From: Leucobacter triazinivorans
GTDB lineage: Bacteria > Actinomycetota > Actinomycetes > Actinomycetales > Microbacteriaceae
Length of the DNA: 64,000 bases
Direction: 5' to 3'
NCBI RefSeq assembly: GCF_004208635.1
Contig: NZ_CP035806.1
Span: forward strand, 62,001-126,000
Below are positions 42,437 to 51,992 of the stretch, in pieces (within the stretch, counting starts at the first letter, position 1; every line of letters starts with the position of its first letter). The notes under the pieces were generated by a model that saw only the letters and a list, made by a program, of their open reading frames with translations, searched no databases and had not been told where the DNA came from. Made by a program: the position numbers and the translations under genes.

Positions 42437-44081
42437 TCCGGTGATCGTAGGACAGCGCCAGGTAGACGGTCGATCGCACCGCGATCGCATCGCCGTCGGG
42501 GCCGGACACCACCGCGGGCTTCTTCACGACCGCTCCCGTTCCCAGGATGGCGCTCTGCGGGAGGAAGACGAGGGGCGTGTCGAAGAGCGCGCCGCGCGAT
42601 CCGGTATTGGTGAGCGTGAAGGTGCCCCCGGCGAGCTCGTCGGGCTTGAGCTGGTTGTCGCGGGTGCGCGCGGCGAGATCGGCGATCTCGCCCGCGATCT
42701 GCGCGATGTTCTTGTCACCCGCGTCGCGAAGCACCGGGGTGAGCAGCCCCTTCTCCGTGTCGACGGCGATGCTGATGTTCTCTGCCGCCGGGTACACGAT
42801 CGACTCGCCCTCGACCGTCGCGTTGATGATCGGGTAGCTGCGCAGCGCCTCTGCCGCCGCGAGGGCGAAGAAGGGCATGAAGGAGAGCTTCGAGCCCGTC
42901 TGGGAGAGGAACTCGTCCTTCTTCGCCTGGCGCAGCTGGGCGACCCGGGTCACGTCGACCTCGACCACTGTGGTGAGCTGAGCGGTGCTCTGCAGCGAGG
43001 CCACAGCGCGCTCGGCGATGACCTTGCGGAGGCGGCTCATCTTCTGCGTCGTGCCCCGCAGCGGCGAGACCTCCACCTCGACGGGAACCGCCGGCGCAGC
43101 GGCGGGAGCGGGGGCAGCGGCCGGAGCTGCGCTCTGAGCCGCGGCCAGCACGTCCTCCTTGCGGATGCGGCCGCCGACACCCGTGCCGGTCACCGTGCCG
43201 AGGTCGACGCCCGAGTCGTTCGCGAGCTTGCGCACGATCGGCGTGACGTACCCGGCCGCGTTCGCCGGCGCGGCAGCGGGCTGCGCGGGCTCGGGCTGTG
43301 CAGCGGGCTCGGGCTCCGCGGGCTGTGCAGCGGGCTCGGGCTGCGCGGGCTGTGCGGCGGGCTCGGGCTGCGCGGGCTGTGCGGCGGGCTCGGGCTGTGC
43401 GGCGGGCTTGGGCTGTGCGGCGGGCTCCGCGGGGGCGCCGCTGCCCACGCGGGCGAGTGCCGCGCCCACCTCGACGGTCTCGTCCTCCTGCACCAGGATC
43501 TGCTGCAGGACGCCCGCGATCGGCGAGGGAACCTCGGTGTCGACCTTGTCGGTCGAGACCTCGAGCAGCGGCTCGTCCACCTCGACGGTGTCGCCCACGC
43601 TCTTCAGCCAGCGCGTCACCGTACCCTCGGTGATGCTCTCGCCGAGCGAGGGGAGCACGATCTCCTGACCGTCGCCGTCTGCGGCGGTCGTCGATGCGGC
43701 CTCGGGTGCCGATGCCTCTGCCTCGGGTGCCGTTGCCTCTGCCTCGGGTGCCGATGCCTCTGCCTCGCGCGTCGGCTCGGCAGCGGGAGCGGGCTCCTCG
43801 GGTGCGACGTGCTCCGGTGCAGCCGGGGCCTCGGACGCGGCGCTGCCGTCGCCCACGCGCGCCAGCACGGCGCCGACTTCTGCGGTCTCGTCCTCCTGCA
43901 CCAGGATCTCCTCGAGCACCCCGGCGACGGGGGAGGGGATCTCGGTGTCGACCTTGTCGGTCGAGACCTCGAGCAGCGGCTCGTCCACCTCGACGGTGTC
44001 GCCGACGCTCTTCAGCCAGCGGGTCACTGTCCCCTCGGTCACGCTCTCACCCAGTGCGGGGAGGACCACCGATTCACTCAT
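42348..44081 (-). CDS. sucB: Dihydrolipoamide acyltransferase E2 (2-oxoacid dehydrogenase), two lipoyl domains
   Basis: A 577-residue E2 core subunit. Two nearly identical lipoyl domains carry STDKVDTE with lipoyl lysines Lys43 and Lys179. Alanine/proline-rich linkers follow; the second, at about residues 217-275, repeats PAAQPEP units. Next come a peripheral-subunit binding domain ([20 protein letters not shown]) and the acyltransferase domain ending [20 protein letters not shown] with the catalytic histidine. In actinobacteria this E2 serves pyruvate dehydrogenase (with AceE) and supports the 2-oxoglutarate complex. It lies 40 bases after lpdA on the same strand. Annotators may call it sucB or dlaT. 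Confidence 0.95.
   Translation of the reverse strand: MSESVVLPALGESVTEGTVTRWLKSVGDTVEVDEPLLEVSTDKVDTEIPSPVAGVLEEILVQEDETAEVGAVLARVGDGSAASEAPAAPEHVAPEEPAPAAEPTREAEASAPEAEATAPEAEASAPEAASTTAADGDGQEIVLPSLGESITEGTVTRWLKSVGDTVEVDEPLLEVSTDKVDTEVPSPIAGVLQQILVQEDETVEVGAALARVGSGAPAEPAAQPKPAAQPEPAAQPAQPEPAAQPAQPEPAAQPAEPEPAAQPEPAQPAAAPANAAGYVTPIVRKLANDSGVDLGTVTGTGVGGRIRKEDVLAAAQSAAPAAAPAPAAAPAVPVEVEVSPLRGTTQKMSRLRKVIAERAVASLQSTAQLTTVVEVDVTRVAQLRQAKKDEFLSQTGSKLSFMPFFALAAAEALRSYPIINATVEGESIVYPAAENISIAVDTEKGLLTPVLRDAGDKNIAQIAGEIADLAARTRDNQLKPDELAGGTFTLTNTGSRGALFDTPLVFLPQSAILGTGAVVKKPAVVSGPDGDAIAVRSTVYLALSYDHRIIDGADAARFLGQMRQRLEAGDFAANLGI
43250..43430 (-). repeat. Repeats encoding the Ala/Pro/Gln linker of sucB
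   Basis: Short units reading GCGGGCTCGGGCTG on the plus strand recur about seven times and encode PAAQPEP-like modules in the flexible linker after the second lipoyl domain. A second repetitive tract at about 43690-43775 encodes [15 protein letters not shown] in the linker between the lipoyl domains. Confidence 0.85.
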
Positions 44082-44121
44082 CGTGCATTCTCCGTTCGTT
44101 GCGTCATGTCTGCGGGCCGCT

Positions 44122-45495
44122 TCAGATCGCGTGCAGCGGCTTGCCGGCGAGCTTCAGCATGGCCTCGCCGATGGTCTCGTTCTGCGTGGGATGACCGTGG
44201 ACGAACGGCGCCACATCCTCCGGGTACGCCTCCCAGTTGACGATGAGCTGCGCTTCACCGACCAACTCGCTCACGCGCGCGCCGATCATGTGCACCCCCA
44301 CCACCGGGCCGTCATTGACGCGCACGGCCTTCACCGATCCGGCAGTGCCGAGGATCGAGCTCTTCGCGTTGCCCGCGAGGTTGTATTCGTAGCTCGTCAC
44401 GTTCTCGGCACCGTAGCGTTCGGCCGCCTTCTCCTCCGTGAGACCCACGGACGCGATCTCGGGGTCGCAGTAGGTGACCTTCGGGATGTTGACGTCCTCG
44501 ACCACCACCGGGTTCAGGCCGGCGATCTCCTCGGCGACGAAGACGCCCTGCTGGTAGCCGCGGTGGGCCAGCTGCAGGCCAGGTACGATATCGCCGATCG
44601 CGTACACCCCGGCGACGTTCGTCGCGAGGCGCTCGTTCGCGAGCACGAAGCCGCGATCCATCTCGATGCCGACCTCTTCGAAGCCGAGTCCCTGCGTGGC
44701 GGGGCCGCGGCCGACCGCCACCAGCAGGTAGTCCGCCGTGACGGTCGAGCCGTCCTCGAGCGTGACGGTGACGCCGTCCGAGTCCTGAGCGACGGACTGG
44801 AAGCGGGTTCCGAGCTTGAAGTCGATGCCCCGCTTGCGGAATGCGCGCTCGAGCTGCTTCGAGACCGACTCCTCCTCGTTCGGAACCAGGTGCGGCAGGC
44901 CCTCGACGATGGTGACCTCGGACCCGAACGAGCGCCACACGCTCGCGAACTCGACGCCGATGACGCCGCCGCCGAGGATCGCGACCCGCTTCGGCACCTC
45001 CTGCAGTTCGAGTGCCTGCTCGCTCGTGATCACGCGCCCGCCGATCTCCAGGCCCGGCAGCGAGCGCGAGTAGGATCCCGTGGCGAGCACGATATGCGTG
45101 CCGGTGATCCGGTCGTCGCCCACCTGCACGGTGGTGGGGGAGGTGAGCCGGCCCTCGCCGGCGATCACGGTGATGCCGTTCGCCTTGAGCAGGCCCTGGA
45201 GACCCTTGTGCTTGCCGGCGATGAGGTTCTCGCGATACGCGTTGACCTTGGTCGCGTCGACACCCGCCACGGTCGAGAGGATGCCGTAGGACTCTCCCTC
45301 GCGGGCGACGTCCGCGATCTCGGCCGCGTGCAGCAGCGCCTTGGTCGGCACGCACCCGCGATGCAGACAGGTGCCGCCGAGCTTGTCCTTCTCGATGACG
45401 GCGGCGCTGAACCCCAGCTGGGTCGCCCGGATCGCCGCGGCGTATCCTGCGCTGCCGCCACCCAGGACGACGATGTCAAACTGCTGTTCGGCCAA
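44122..45495 (-). CDS. lpdA: Dihydrolipoyl dehydrogenase (E3)
   Basis: A 457-residue flavoprotein that reoxidises dihydrolipoamide with [23 protein letters not shown] is the FAD site, [17 protein letters not shown] holds the redox pair Cys43-Cys48, [20 protein letters not shown] is the NAD site and [17 protein letters not shown] contains the catalytic His-Glu. I chose TTG at 45495 because GGGAG lies seven bases upstream; a further upstream TTG lacks a ribosome site. It is followed by sucB, so E3 and E2 are coexpressed, and aceE provides a compatible E1. Confidence 0.96.
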   Translation of the reverse strand: MAEQQFDIVVLGGGSAGYAAAIRATQLGFSAAVIEKDKLGGTCLHRGCVPTKALLHAAEIADVAREGESYGILSTVAGVDATKVNAYRENLIAGKHKGLQGLLKANGITVIAGEGRLTSPTTVQVGDDRITGTHIVLATGSYSRSLPGLEIGGRVITSEQALELQEVPKRVAILGGGVIGVEFASVWRSFGSEVTIVEGLPHLVPNEEESVSKQLERAFRKRGIDFKLGTRFQSVAQDSDGVTVTLEDGSTVTADYLLVAVGRGPATQGLGFEEVGIEMDRGFVLANERLATNVAGVYAIGDIVPGLQLAHRGYQQGVFVAEEIAGLNPVVVEDVNIPKVTYCDPEIASVGLTEEKAAERYGAENVTSYEYNLAGNAKSSILGTAGSVKAVRVNDGPVVGVHMIGARVSELVGEAQLIVNWEAYPEDVAPFVHGHPTQNETIGEAMLKLAGKPLHAI

Positions 45496-45675
45496 GTGGG
45501 ATCTCCCTCGGTGTATTCGCAACGGTGTCGGCGATCCGCGATGGTCTTCGGACGCACTGCGCCCCAGCCTACACCCGCGCGTGGCGCGCCGAGCCGGCGG
45601 GGGACGGCAGCGGGGTTCGCTGAGGGCGTGACAGGATCCGGTCCGAACGGGTCTCGCCGTTCATAGGATGGAAGC

Positions 45676-46608
45676 GTGACGGATTCCATCTTCTCGGCAG
45701 AGTACGCTGAACGCCGTGCGCGCGTGCCGCGCGGGCTGCCCCTCGTTGTGGTGATGCAGGGCCTCAGCGACGCGGGCGGTGCCGTCGAGCAGCTGGAGGA
45801 GTACTTCTGGGGGCGCACGCGCCCCGAGGAGATCCTGCGCTTCAACGCCGATCTGCTGCTCGACTACCGCGCCAGGCGCCCCGTGATCACGTTCGACGAG
45901 GATCACCTGACCGACTACGCGCCCGAGGAATTGACGCTGTGCCTCTCGCACGACGAGCTCGGCGCGCCATTCCTGCTGCTGAGCGGCTATGAGCCCGACT
46001 TCCGGTGGGACCAGTTCATCGACGCCGTGCTGCTGCTGGTGCACGAGTTCGAGGTGTCGGTGACGGTGTGGACGCACGCGATACCGATGCCCGTGCCGCA
46101 CACCCGCCCCGTGTCGATGACGGTGAGCGGTTCTCGTGACGATCTCATCGAGGCGCGCTCCGTCTGGAAGCCGACGACGAAGCTCTCGGCCTCGGCCGGG
46201 CACGTGCTCGAGTACCGGCTGCACAGTCTGGGGGAGGAGGTCGTGGGGCTCGCGCTGCTCATCCCGCACTACCTCGCAAACACCGAGTACCCCGAGGCGC
46301 TGCACGCATCCCTCGACGGGATCATGGCGGCGACCGGCCTCATCCTCCCGACCGACGAGGTGCGCGAGCAGGCCCGCCGCTTCCACTCGCAGGTCGACAC
46401 GCAGATCGCCGAGAACGAGGAGTCTCTCGAGATGGTGCGCACGCTCGAACGGCGGTACGACGCCTATATGGAGGATCAGAACGTGCGCTCACCGCTGATC
46501 GGTGAGGATGGCACCATTCCGACGGCCGATCAGCTCGCGAGCGAACTCGAGCGATTCCTGGCCGAGCGCCACAGCGAGTCGGGCGATCCCGAGCCGGGGG
46601 AGAGTTGA
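45676..46608 (+). CDS. PAC2 family protein
   Basis: A 310-residue protein of the PAC2 (proteasome assembly chaperone 2-like) superfamily. Landmarks are GLSDAGGAVEQLEEYFWG, FNADLLLDYRARRPVITF, LLLSGYEPDFRWDQF, THAIPMPVPHTRP and VVGLALLIPHYLANTEYPEA. The C-terminal 70 residues are helical and charged. Actinobacteria that lack proteasomes also have it, so the name does not prove a chaperone role. GTG at 45676 has TAGGAT six bases upstream and is probably leaderless. In actinobacteria the gene is often near sigA. Confidence 0.9.
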   Translation: MTDSIFSAEYAERRARVPRGLPLVVVMQGLSDAGGAVEQLEEYFWGRTRPEEILRFNADLLLDYRARRPVITFDEDHLTDYAPEELTLCLSHDELGAPFLLLSGYEPDFRWDQFIDAVLLLVHEFEVSVTVWTHAIPMPVPHTRPVSMTVSGSRDDLIEARSVWKPTTKLSASAGHVLEYRLHSLGEEVVGLALLIPHYLANTEYPEALHASLDGIMAATGLILPTDEVREQARRFHSQVDTQIAENEESLEMVRTLERRYDAYMEDQNVRSPLIGEDGTIPTADQLASELERFLAERHSESGDPEPGES

Positions 46609-46709
46609 CGCGCCTCGCAGGTGACCGCGGCGCGTGTCAGGCGCACCCGCCGCGACGTGCAATAATTGGTGATCTAGCCCATCCAATCCGAGTGGTCAAC
46701 CGCGAAGCG

Positions 46710-46736
46710 GGAATAATTCGGACTTGACATGGGTTT
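46710..46736 (+). promoter_or_regulatory. SigH/SigR-like promoter upstream of the primary sigma factor gene
   Basis: GGGAAT, 18 bases, GTT matches the GGGAAT-N18/19-GTT consensus of stress sigma factors SigR and SigH. TTGACA (46725-46730), a perfect -35 for the housekeeping sigma, lies inside the spacer, but I see no good -10 at the usual distance from it. The start codon is about 70 bases downstream. Confidence 0.45.
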
Positions 46737-46806
46737 TCATGCTGTGAGCGCCTGTAGGTCGGTGCGGTAGTAACCGACGGGCGATCCGAGACAGAGAGGC
46801 GGCTGC

Positions 46807-48075
<1,269 letters not shown>

Positions 48076-48080
48076 ATCGC

Positions 48081-48123
48081 AGACGGAAAAGCCCCGGTCG
48101 AGATGACCGGGGCTTTTCCGTCT
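48081..48123. terminator. Terminator after sigA
   Basis: A perfect 19-base inverted repeat with a GAGAT loop; the right arm contains the T-run GGGGCTTTTCCGTCT and the left arm the matching A-run, so it can work in both directions. It begins five bases after the sigA stop. Confidence 0.93.
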
Positions 48124-48138
48124 GCTGGTGCGGCCTGT

Positions 48139-48195
48139 GATCCTGCGACTCGCTGCGCGGCCGCAGGATGACGGGGTGCGGATCCTGCGACTCGC
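48139..48195. repeat. Intergenic repeat, two copies of GATCCTGCGACTCGC
   Basis: The 15-base unit occurs at 48139-48153 and 48181-48195. The first copy also pairs with CGCAGGAT at 48162-48169 to form a hairpin. The sequence resembles the CGAGCGAGTCGAAGG-type intergenic repeats scattered in Microbacteriaceae genomes (my recollection, not a search). Confidence 0.6.
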
Positions 48196-48228
48196 CGGGC
48201 TCGCGCAGCATGAGCGTCTGCGCTGCGC

Positions 48229-48450
48229 TCAGGCGTTCAGCTTGTGACTCTCGTCGTGCCACACCTCGGCCAGGGGGCGGAGCTTCGCCTCGTGCTTGTT
48301 CGCGTGGTGCGCGCAGAACAGCAGCTCGCTGCCGTTGAGCATCACCCGCACGTAGGCCTGTGCGCCGCAGCTGTCGCAGCGGTCGAGCGCACTGAGCGGG
48401 CGATCCACTGCTTCGACCTCTTCGGCGCGATCCTGCTCGAGCGTCGTCAT
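48229..48450 (-). CDS. DUF7455 zinc-finger small protein
   Basis: A 73-residue protein, MTTLEQDRAEEVEAVDRPLS and then ALDRCDSCGAQAYVRV, with LLFCAHHANKHEAKL later. The CDSCG and CAHH elements form a probable one-zinc site. The DUF7455 family is widespread in actinobacteria and often beside the primary sigma gene; the function is unknown. I chose ATG at 48450 because GGGAGG lies five bases upstream. An upstream in-frame ATG at 48477 is less well placed. Confidence 0.88.
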   Translation of the reverse strand: MTTLEQDRAEEVEAVDRPLSALDRCDSCGAQAYVRVMLNGSELLFCAHHANKHEAKLRPLAEVWHDESHKLNA

Positions 48451-48650
48451 GGCGTCCTCCCGTTCCTCGGTTTCCATCGATACACCTCTATCCAAGCACG
48501 CCGAGCGTCGTTTTCTCCGCAGGAGACGCTCGGGTTCGCTGAACGCGTACCGTCGGCGGAGCGCTTCTCCACTCGCCGCGCTCGTGCCCGCGTACTGTCG
48601 GAGGTCTGCCCTAGGGTGGATTCGTCGCCGAAGCAGAGGAGATCCCACCA

Positions 48651-50744
48651 GTGCCAGATTCGAGCTATTCCGCACGGCATCTCACCGTTCTCGAGGGACT
48701 CGAGGCGGTGCGCAAGCGTCCGGGCATGTACATCGGCACGACCGATTCCCGGGGGCTCATGCACTGCCTGTGGGAGATCATCGACAACTCGGTCGATGAA
48801 GCTCTCGCCGGCCACGGCGACGAGATCGGCATCACGCTCCACGACGACGGCAGCGTGACCGTTTCGGACAACGGCCGCGGCATTCCGGTCGACGTGGAGC
48901 CGAAGAGCGGGCTTTCGGGCGTCGAGCTGGTGTTCACGAAACTGCACGCCGGCGGCAAGTTCGGCGGCGGCGGGTACGCCTCCTCCGGCGGGCTGCACGG
49001 CGTCGGCGCGTCGGTGGTGAACGCGCTCTCCTCGCGGCTCGACGTCGAAGTGGATCGCGACGGCAAGACCTGGGCGATGTCGTTCCGGCATGGCGAGCCC
49101 GGGATCTTCGCGGGTGACGGGCCGGACAGCCCGTTCACGCCTTTCGAGGACTCCTCCGAGCTGCGTGTCGTCGGCAAGGTGAAGAAGGGAGCGACCGGTA
49201 CCCGAGTGCGGTACTGGGCCGATCCGCAGATCTTTCTCTCATCGGCCAGGTTCGAGCCGGAGTCCCTCGTCGCCCGCGCGCGCCAGACCGCGTTTCTCGT
49301 CCCGGGGCTCGCGATCGAGATCACCGATCGACGCCCCGAGTCGCAGACCGAGTCGGGCGAGCCGCCGGTGCACCGCTTCGCCTATGAGGGCGGCATTTCG
49401 GAGTTCGTCGACTTCCTCGCGGTCGATGCGCCGCTCACCGATACCTGGCGGATCACCGATGGCGGCACGTTCACCGAGACGGTGCCGGTGATGGACGAGC
49501 AGACCGGCCATCTCGTGTCGCGGGAGGTGGAACGGCGCTGCGAGGTCGACATCGCGATGCGCTGGGGCACCGGGTACGACACCGAGGTGCAGAGCTTCGT
49601 CAACATCATTGCGACGCCCAAGGGCGGGACGCACCTCAGCGGCTTCGAGCAGGGGCTCACCAAGTTCTTCCGCAAGCAGATCGAGCAGAATGCGCGCAAG
49701 CTGAAGGCGGGAAGCGACCGACCCGACAAGGACGACATCCTCACCGGGCTGACCGCCGTGGTGACCGTCCGCGTGCCCGAGCCGCAGTTCGAGGGGCAGA
49801 CCAAGGAGGTCCTCGGCACGGCGGCCGTGCGCGCGATCGTCTCCCGCGCGATCGTCTCCGGGCTGAGCGCGCGCTACGAGTCCACGAAGAAGCACGACCG
49901 TGCGCAGACGGGCTCGCTGCTCGAGAAGATGGTCTCGGAGATGAAGGCTCGCATCGCTCTGCGCGCGCAGCGCGATACCGCCAGGCGCAAGAGCTCGCTC
50001 GAGAGCTCATCGCTGCCGGCGAAGCTCATCGACTGCCGGTCCAAAGAAGTGTCCGAGACCGAGCTCTTCATCGTCGAGGGCGACAGCGCGCTCGGCACCG
50101 CCCGGCCGGCGCGCGACAGCGAATTCCAGGCACTGCTGCCGATCCGCGGCAAGATTCTGAACGTGCAGAAGGCCTCGGTCGCCGAGATGCTGAACAACGC
50201 GGAGTGCGGCGCCATCATCAAGGTGATCGGCGCGGGATCGGGCCGCGATTTCGAGCTCGATGCGGCGCGCTACGGCAAGGTGATCCTGATGAGCGACGCC
50301 GACGTCGACGGCGCCCACATCCGCACCCTGCTGCTCACACTCTTCTTCCGCTACATGCGCCCCATGCTCGAGGCCGGCCGCGTCTACGCCGCGGTGCCGC
50401 CCCTGCACCGCGTCGTTGTGCAGCACTCCGGCCGCAAGCCCAACGATGTCGTGTACACCTACAGCGAGAAGGAGCTGCAGGGTCTGCTGAGCGATCTGCG
50501 CAGACGCGGCAAGAAGCACCAGGAGCCCATCCAGCGGTACAAGGGGCTCGGCGAGATGGACGCGGATCAGCTCGCGGAGACCACGATGGATCGCGAGCAC
50601 CGCGCGCTGCGCCGCGTCCGCGTCGAGGACGCGCACGCCGCCTCGCAGGTCTTCGAACTGCTCATGGGAAACGAGGTGGCTCCCCGCAAGGAGTTCATCA
50701 TCGACAACGCCGACGACCTGGATCGCGAGCGCATCGACGCCTGA
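48651..50744 (+). CDS. parE: DNA topoisomerase IV subunit B
   Basis: A 697-residue ATPase subunit of a type IIA topoisomerase. The GHKL domain shows RKRPGMYIGTTDSRGLMHCL, WEIIDNSVDEALAGHGDEI and SGGLHGVGASVVNALS; the TOPRIM domain shows VEGDSALGTARPARDSEF and MSDADVDGAHIRTLLL. The final QRYKGLGEMDADQL is also conserved. The partner parC is 1.2 kb away on the other strand. I call ParE rather than GyrB because of this pairing away from the usual gyrB-gyrA locus by the origin. GTG at 48651 follows AGAGGAG. Confidence 0.93.
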   Translation: MPDSSYSARHLTVLEGLEAVRKRPGMYIGTTDSRGLMHCLWEIIDNSVDEALAGHGDEIGITLHDDGSVTVSDNGRGIPVDVEPKSGLSGVELVFTKLHAGGKFGGGGYASSGGLHGVGASVVNALSSRLDVEVDRDGKTWAMSFRHGEPGIFAGDGPDSPFTPFEDSSELRVVGKVKKGATGTRVRYWADPQIFLSSARFEPESLVARARQTAFLVPGLAIEITDRRPESQTESGEPPVHRFAYEGGISEFVDFLAVDAPLTDTWRITDGGTFTETVPVMDEQTGHLVSREVERRCEVDIAMRWGTGYDTEVQSFVNIIATPKGGTHLSGFEQGLTKFFRKQIEQNARKLKAGSDRPDKDDILTGLTAVVTVRVPEPQFEGQTKEVLGTAAVRAIVSRAIVSGLSARYESTKKHDRAQTGSLLEKMVSEMKARIALRAQRDTARRKSSLESSSLPAKLIDCRSKEVSETELFIVEGDSALGTARPARDSEFQALLPIRGKILNVQKASVAEMLNNAECGAIIKVIGAGSGRDFELDAARYGKVILMSDADVDGAHIRTLLLTLFFRYMRPMLEAGRVYAAVPPLHRVVVQHSGRKPNDVVYTYSEKELQGLLSDLRRRGKKHQEPIQRYKGLGEMDADQLAETTMDREHRALRRVRVEDAHAASQVFELLMGNEVAPRKEFIIDNADDLDRERIDA

Positions 50745-50778
50745 CGGGCGAGGCGCTTCCCTTGATAGGGTGGACCCG

Positions 50779-50882
50779 ATAGCGCCTAGGGTTCCGGGGA
50801 CGCGCTCCCGCCTGGTCCGAGCGGCGCCACGGCGGGTTCCGCGATCCGCCGTCATCTGACAGGACAAAAGCCCGGAGGAACC
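50779..50882 (+). ncRNA. Guanidine-I riboswitch (ykkC class)
   Basis: The conserved blocks occur in order: CTAGGGTTCCG at 50787-50797, CTGGTCCGAGCG at 50812-50823, ACGGC just after, and ACAGGACAAAAGCCCGGAGG at 50859-50878. These match the guanidine-I riboswitch consensus, which turns genes on when guanidinium is bound. TAGGGT at 50767-50772 is a fitting -10. A stem GCCCG-CGCG/CGCG-CGGGC at 50885-50909 follows and may be the expression platform, since it lies directly before the AGAAGG ribosome site of the EamA gene. Confidence 0.9.
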
Positions 50883-50922
50883 TCGCCCGTCGCGCCGATC
50901 GCGCCGGGCAGAAGGTTCTGCC

Positions 50923-51798
50923 ATGCCCGCACTTGCCCTCGGCCTCGCGCTTGCTGCGGCGGTCGCCCACGCCACCTGGAACATCGTCGCCCACGGCTCG
51001 AGCCGTTCGGGGGTGCAGTTCCTCTGGTGGGGCGCGCTGTGCAGCGCGGCGATGTGGGCCATCGCGATCCCCTTCACCGACGGATTCGGGCGGGCGGATC
51101 TCGCGGACGTCGTTCTGGGAGTCGGGGTTTCTGGCGTGCTCCACGTGGCGTACATGCTCGTGCTGCAGCGCGGGTACGCGAGCGGCGAACTCTCCACGGT
51201 GTACGCGACGGCGCGCGGCACCGGCCCGCTGCTCACCGTGCTGATCGCGATGCTTCTGCTGGGCGAGCGGCCGGGGCCGATCGCGCTGCTCGGTGTGGCG
51301 CTCGTCATCGGCGGCGTCGTCGCGTTCGGTCTCGTCGGCCGCCCCGAGCTGCGGGTGACTCGGCGCGGGCCCGATCCCGCACTCGTCTACGGGCTGCTGA
51401 CCGGAGCGGCGATCGCCGCGTACACAGTGTGGGACGCCTTCGTGGTGACCGGGCTGGGGGTGGCCCCCGTGGCCTTCATGGTGGGATGCAGCGCGGTCGA
51501 GGTGCTGATCTTCAGCGGAATGCTGCTGCGCCGCGGGCGCGCCGGCTGCCGCTTGCGCGGCGAACTGCAGCGCAACTGGCGCGGTCTGATCGTCTTCGGG
51601 GTGCTCTCTCCGCTGTCCTACGTGCTCGTGCTCACCGCGATGACACTGGCGCCGGTCTCGCTCGTCGCACCCGTGCGCGAGGCGAGCGTGGTGCTCGTGG
51701 GGCTCTACGGAGTGCTGTGCCATCGGGAGAGCCGCCCCGCGCTGCGCGTGCTGGCCGCCGTGACCGTGGTGCTCGGGGTGCTGCTCATCGGCCTTTGA
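50923..51798 (+). CDS. EamA (DMT) family transporter under guanidine riboswitch control
   Basis: A 291-residue membrane protein with ten predicted helices in two EamA repeats. It begins MPALALGLALAAAVAHATWN, and TVYATARGTGPLLTVLIAML is the repeat-closing segment of the first half; MTLAPVSLVAPVREASVVLV is its counterpart in the second. DMT proteins usually export amino acids, drugs or metabolites. The guanidine-I riboswitch directly upstream suggests that it exports guanidinium or a guanidino compound, parallel to the small Gdx/SMR exporters found behind many such riboswitches. The ligand is inferred only from the riboswitch. Confidence 0.92.
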   Translation: MPALALGLALAAAVAHATWNIVAHGSSRSGVQFLWWGALCSAAMWAIAIPFTDGFGRADLADVVLGVGVSGVLHVAYMLVLQRGYASGELSTVYATARGTGPLLTVLIAMLLLGERPGPIALLGVALVIGGVVAFGLVGRPELRVTRRGPDPALVYGLLTGAAIAAYTVWDAFVVTGLGVAPVAFMVGCSAVEVLIFSGMLLRRGRAGCRLRGELQRNWRGLIVFGVLSPLSYVLVLTAMTLAPVSLVAPVREASVVLVGLYGVLCHRESRPALRVLAAVTVVLGVLLIGL

Positions 51799-51879
51799 TC
51801 CATCGCGACGGCCCCGCACCGGCACGCGGCACAGCAGCGCGTCCGGAGGCGACAGGGGTCTGGCATGGTGCGTCCCTGC

Positions 51880-51990
51880 TGAACGTCGACGAATCGGGGA
51901 CGTTCAGGACCGGTGGGCATCGCGCGAAGCGCTTCTCCGCGTCCCCGATTCCGGGCTCGCGGAGGCCGCACAGGCGTGCAGTGCGAGCCC
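51880..51990. other. Nested inverted repeats between EamA and parC genes
   Basis: Three pairings share about 110 bases: TGAACGTC (51880-51887) with GACGTTCA (51899-51906); GAATCGGGGACG (51891-51902) with CGTCCCCGATTC (51940-51951); and GGGCTCGC (51953-51960) with GCGAGCCC (51983-51990). The first two compete for the same bases. The site lies between converging genes, so termination is the simplest role. Confidence 0.65.
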
Positions 51991-51992
51991 GC

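Noticed and set aside
43250..43430. CRISPR-like periodic repeat in the sucB region
   Set aside because: The repeats are short, have no spacers, stay in frame and encode the Ala/Pro/Gln linker.
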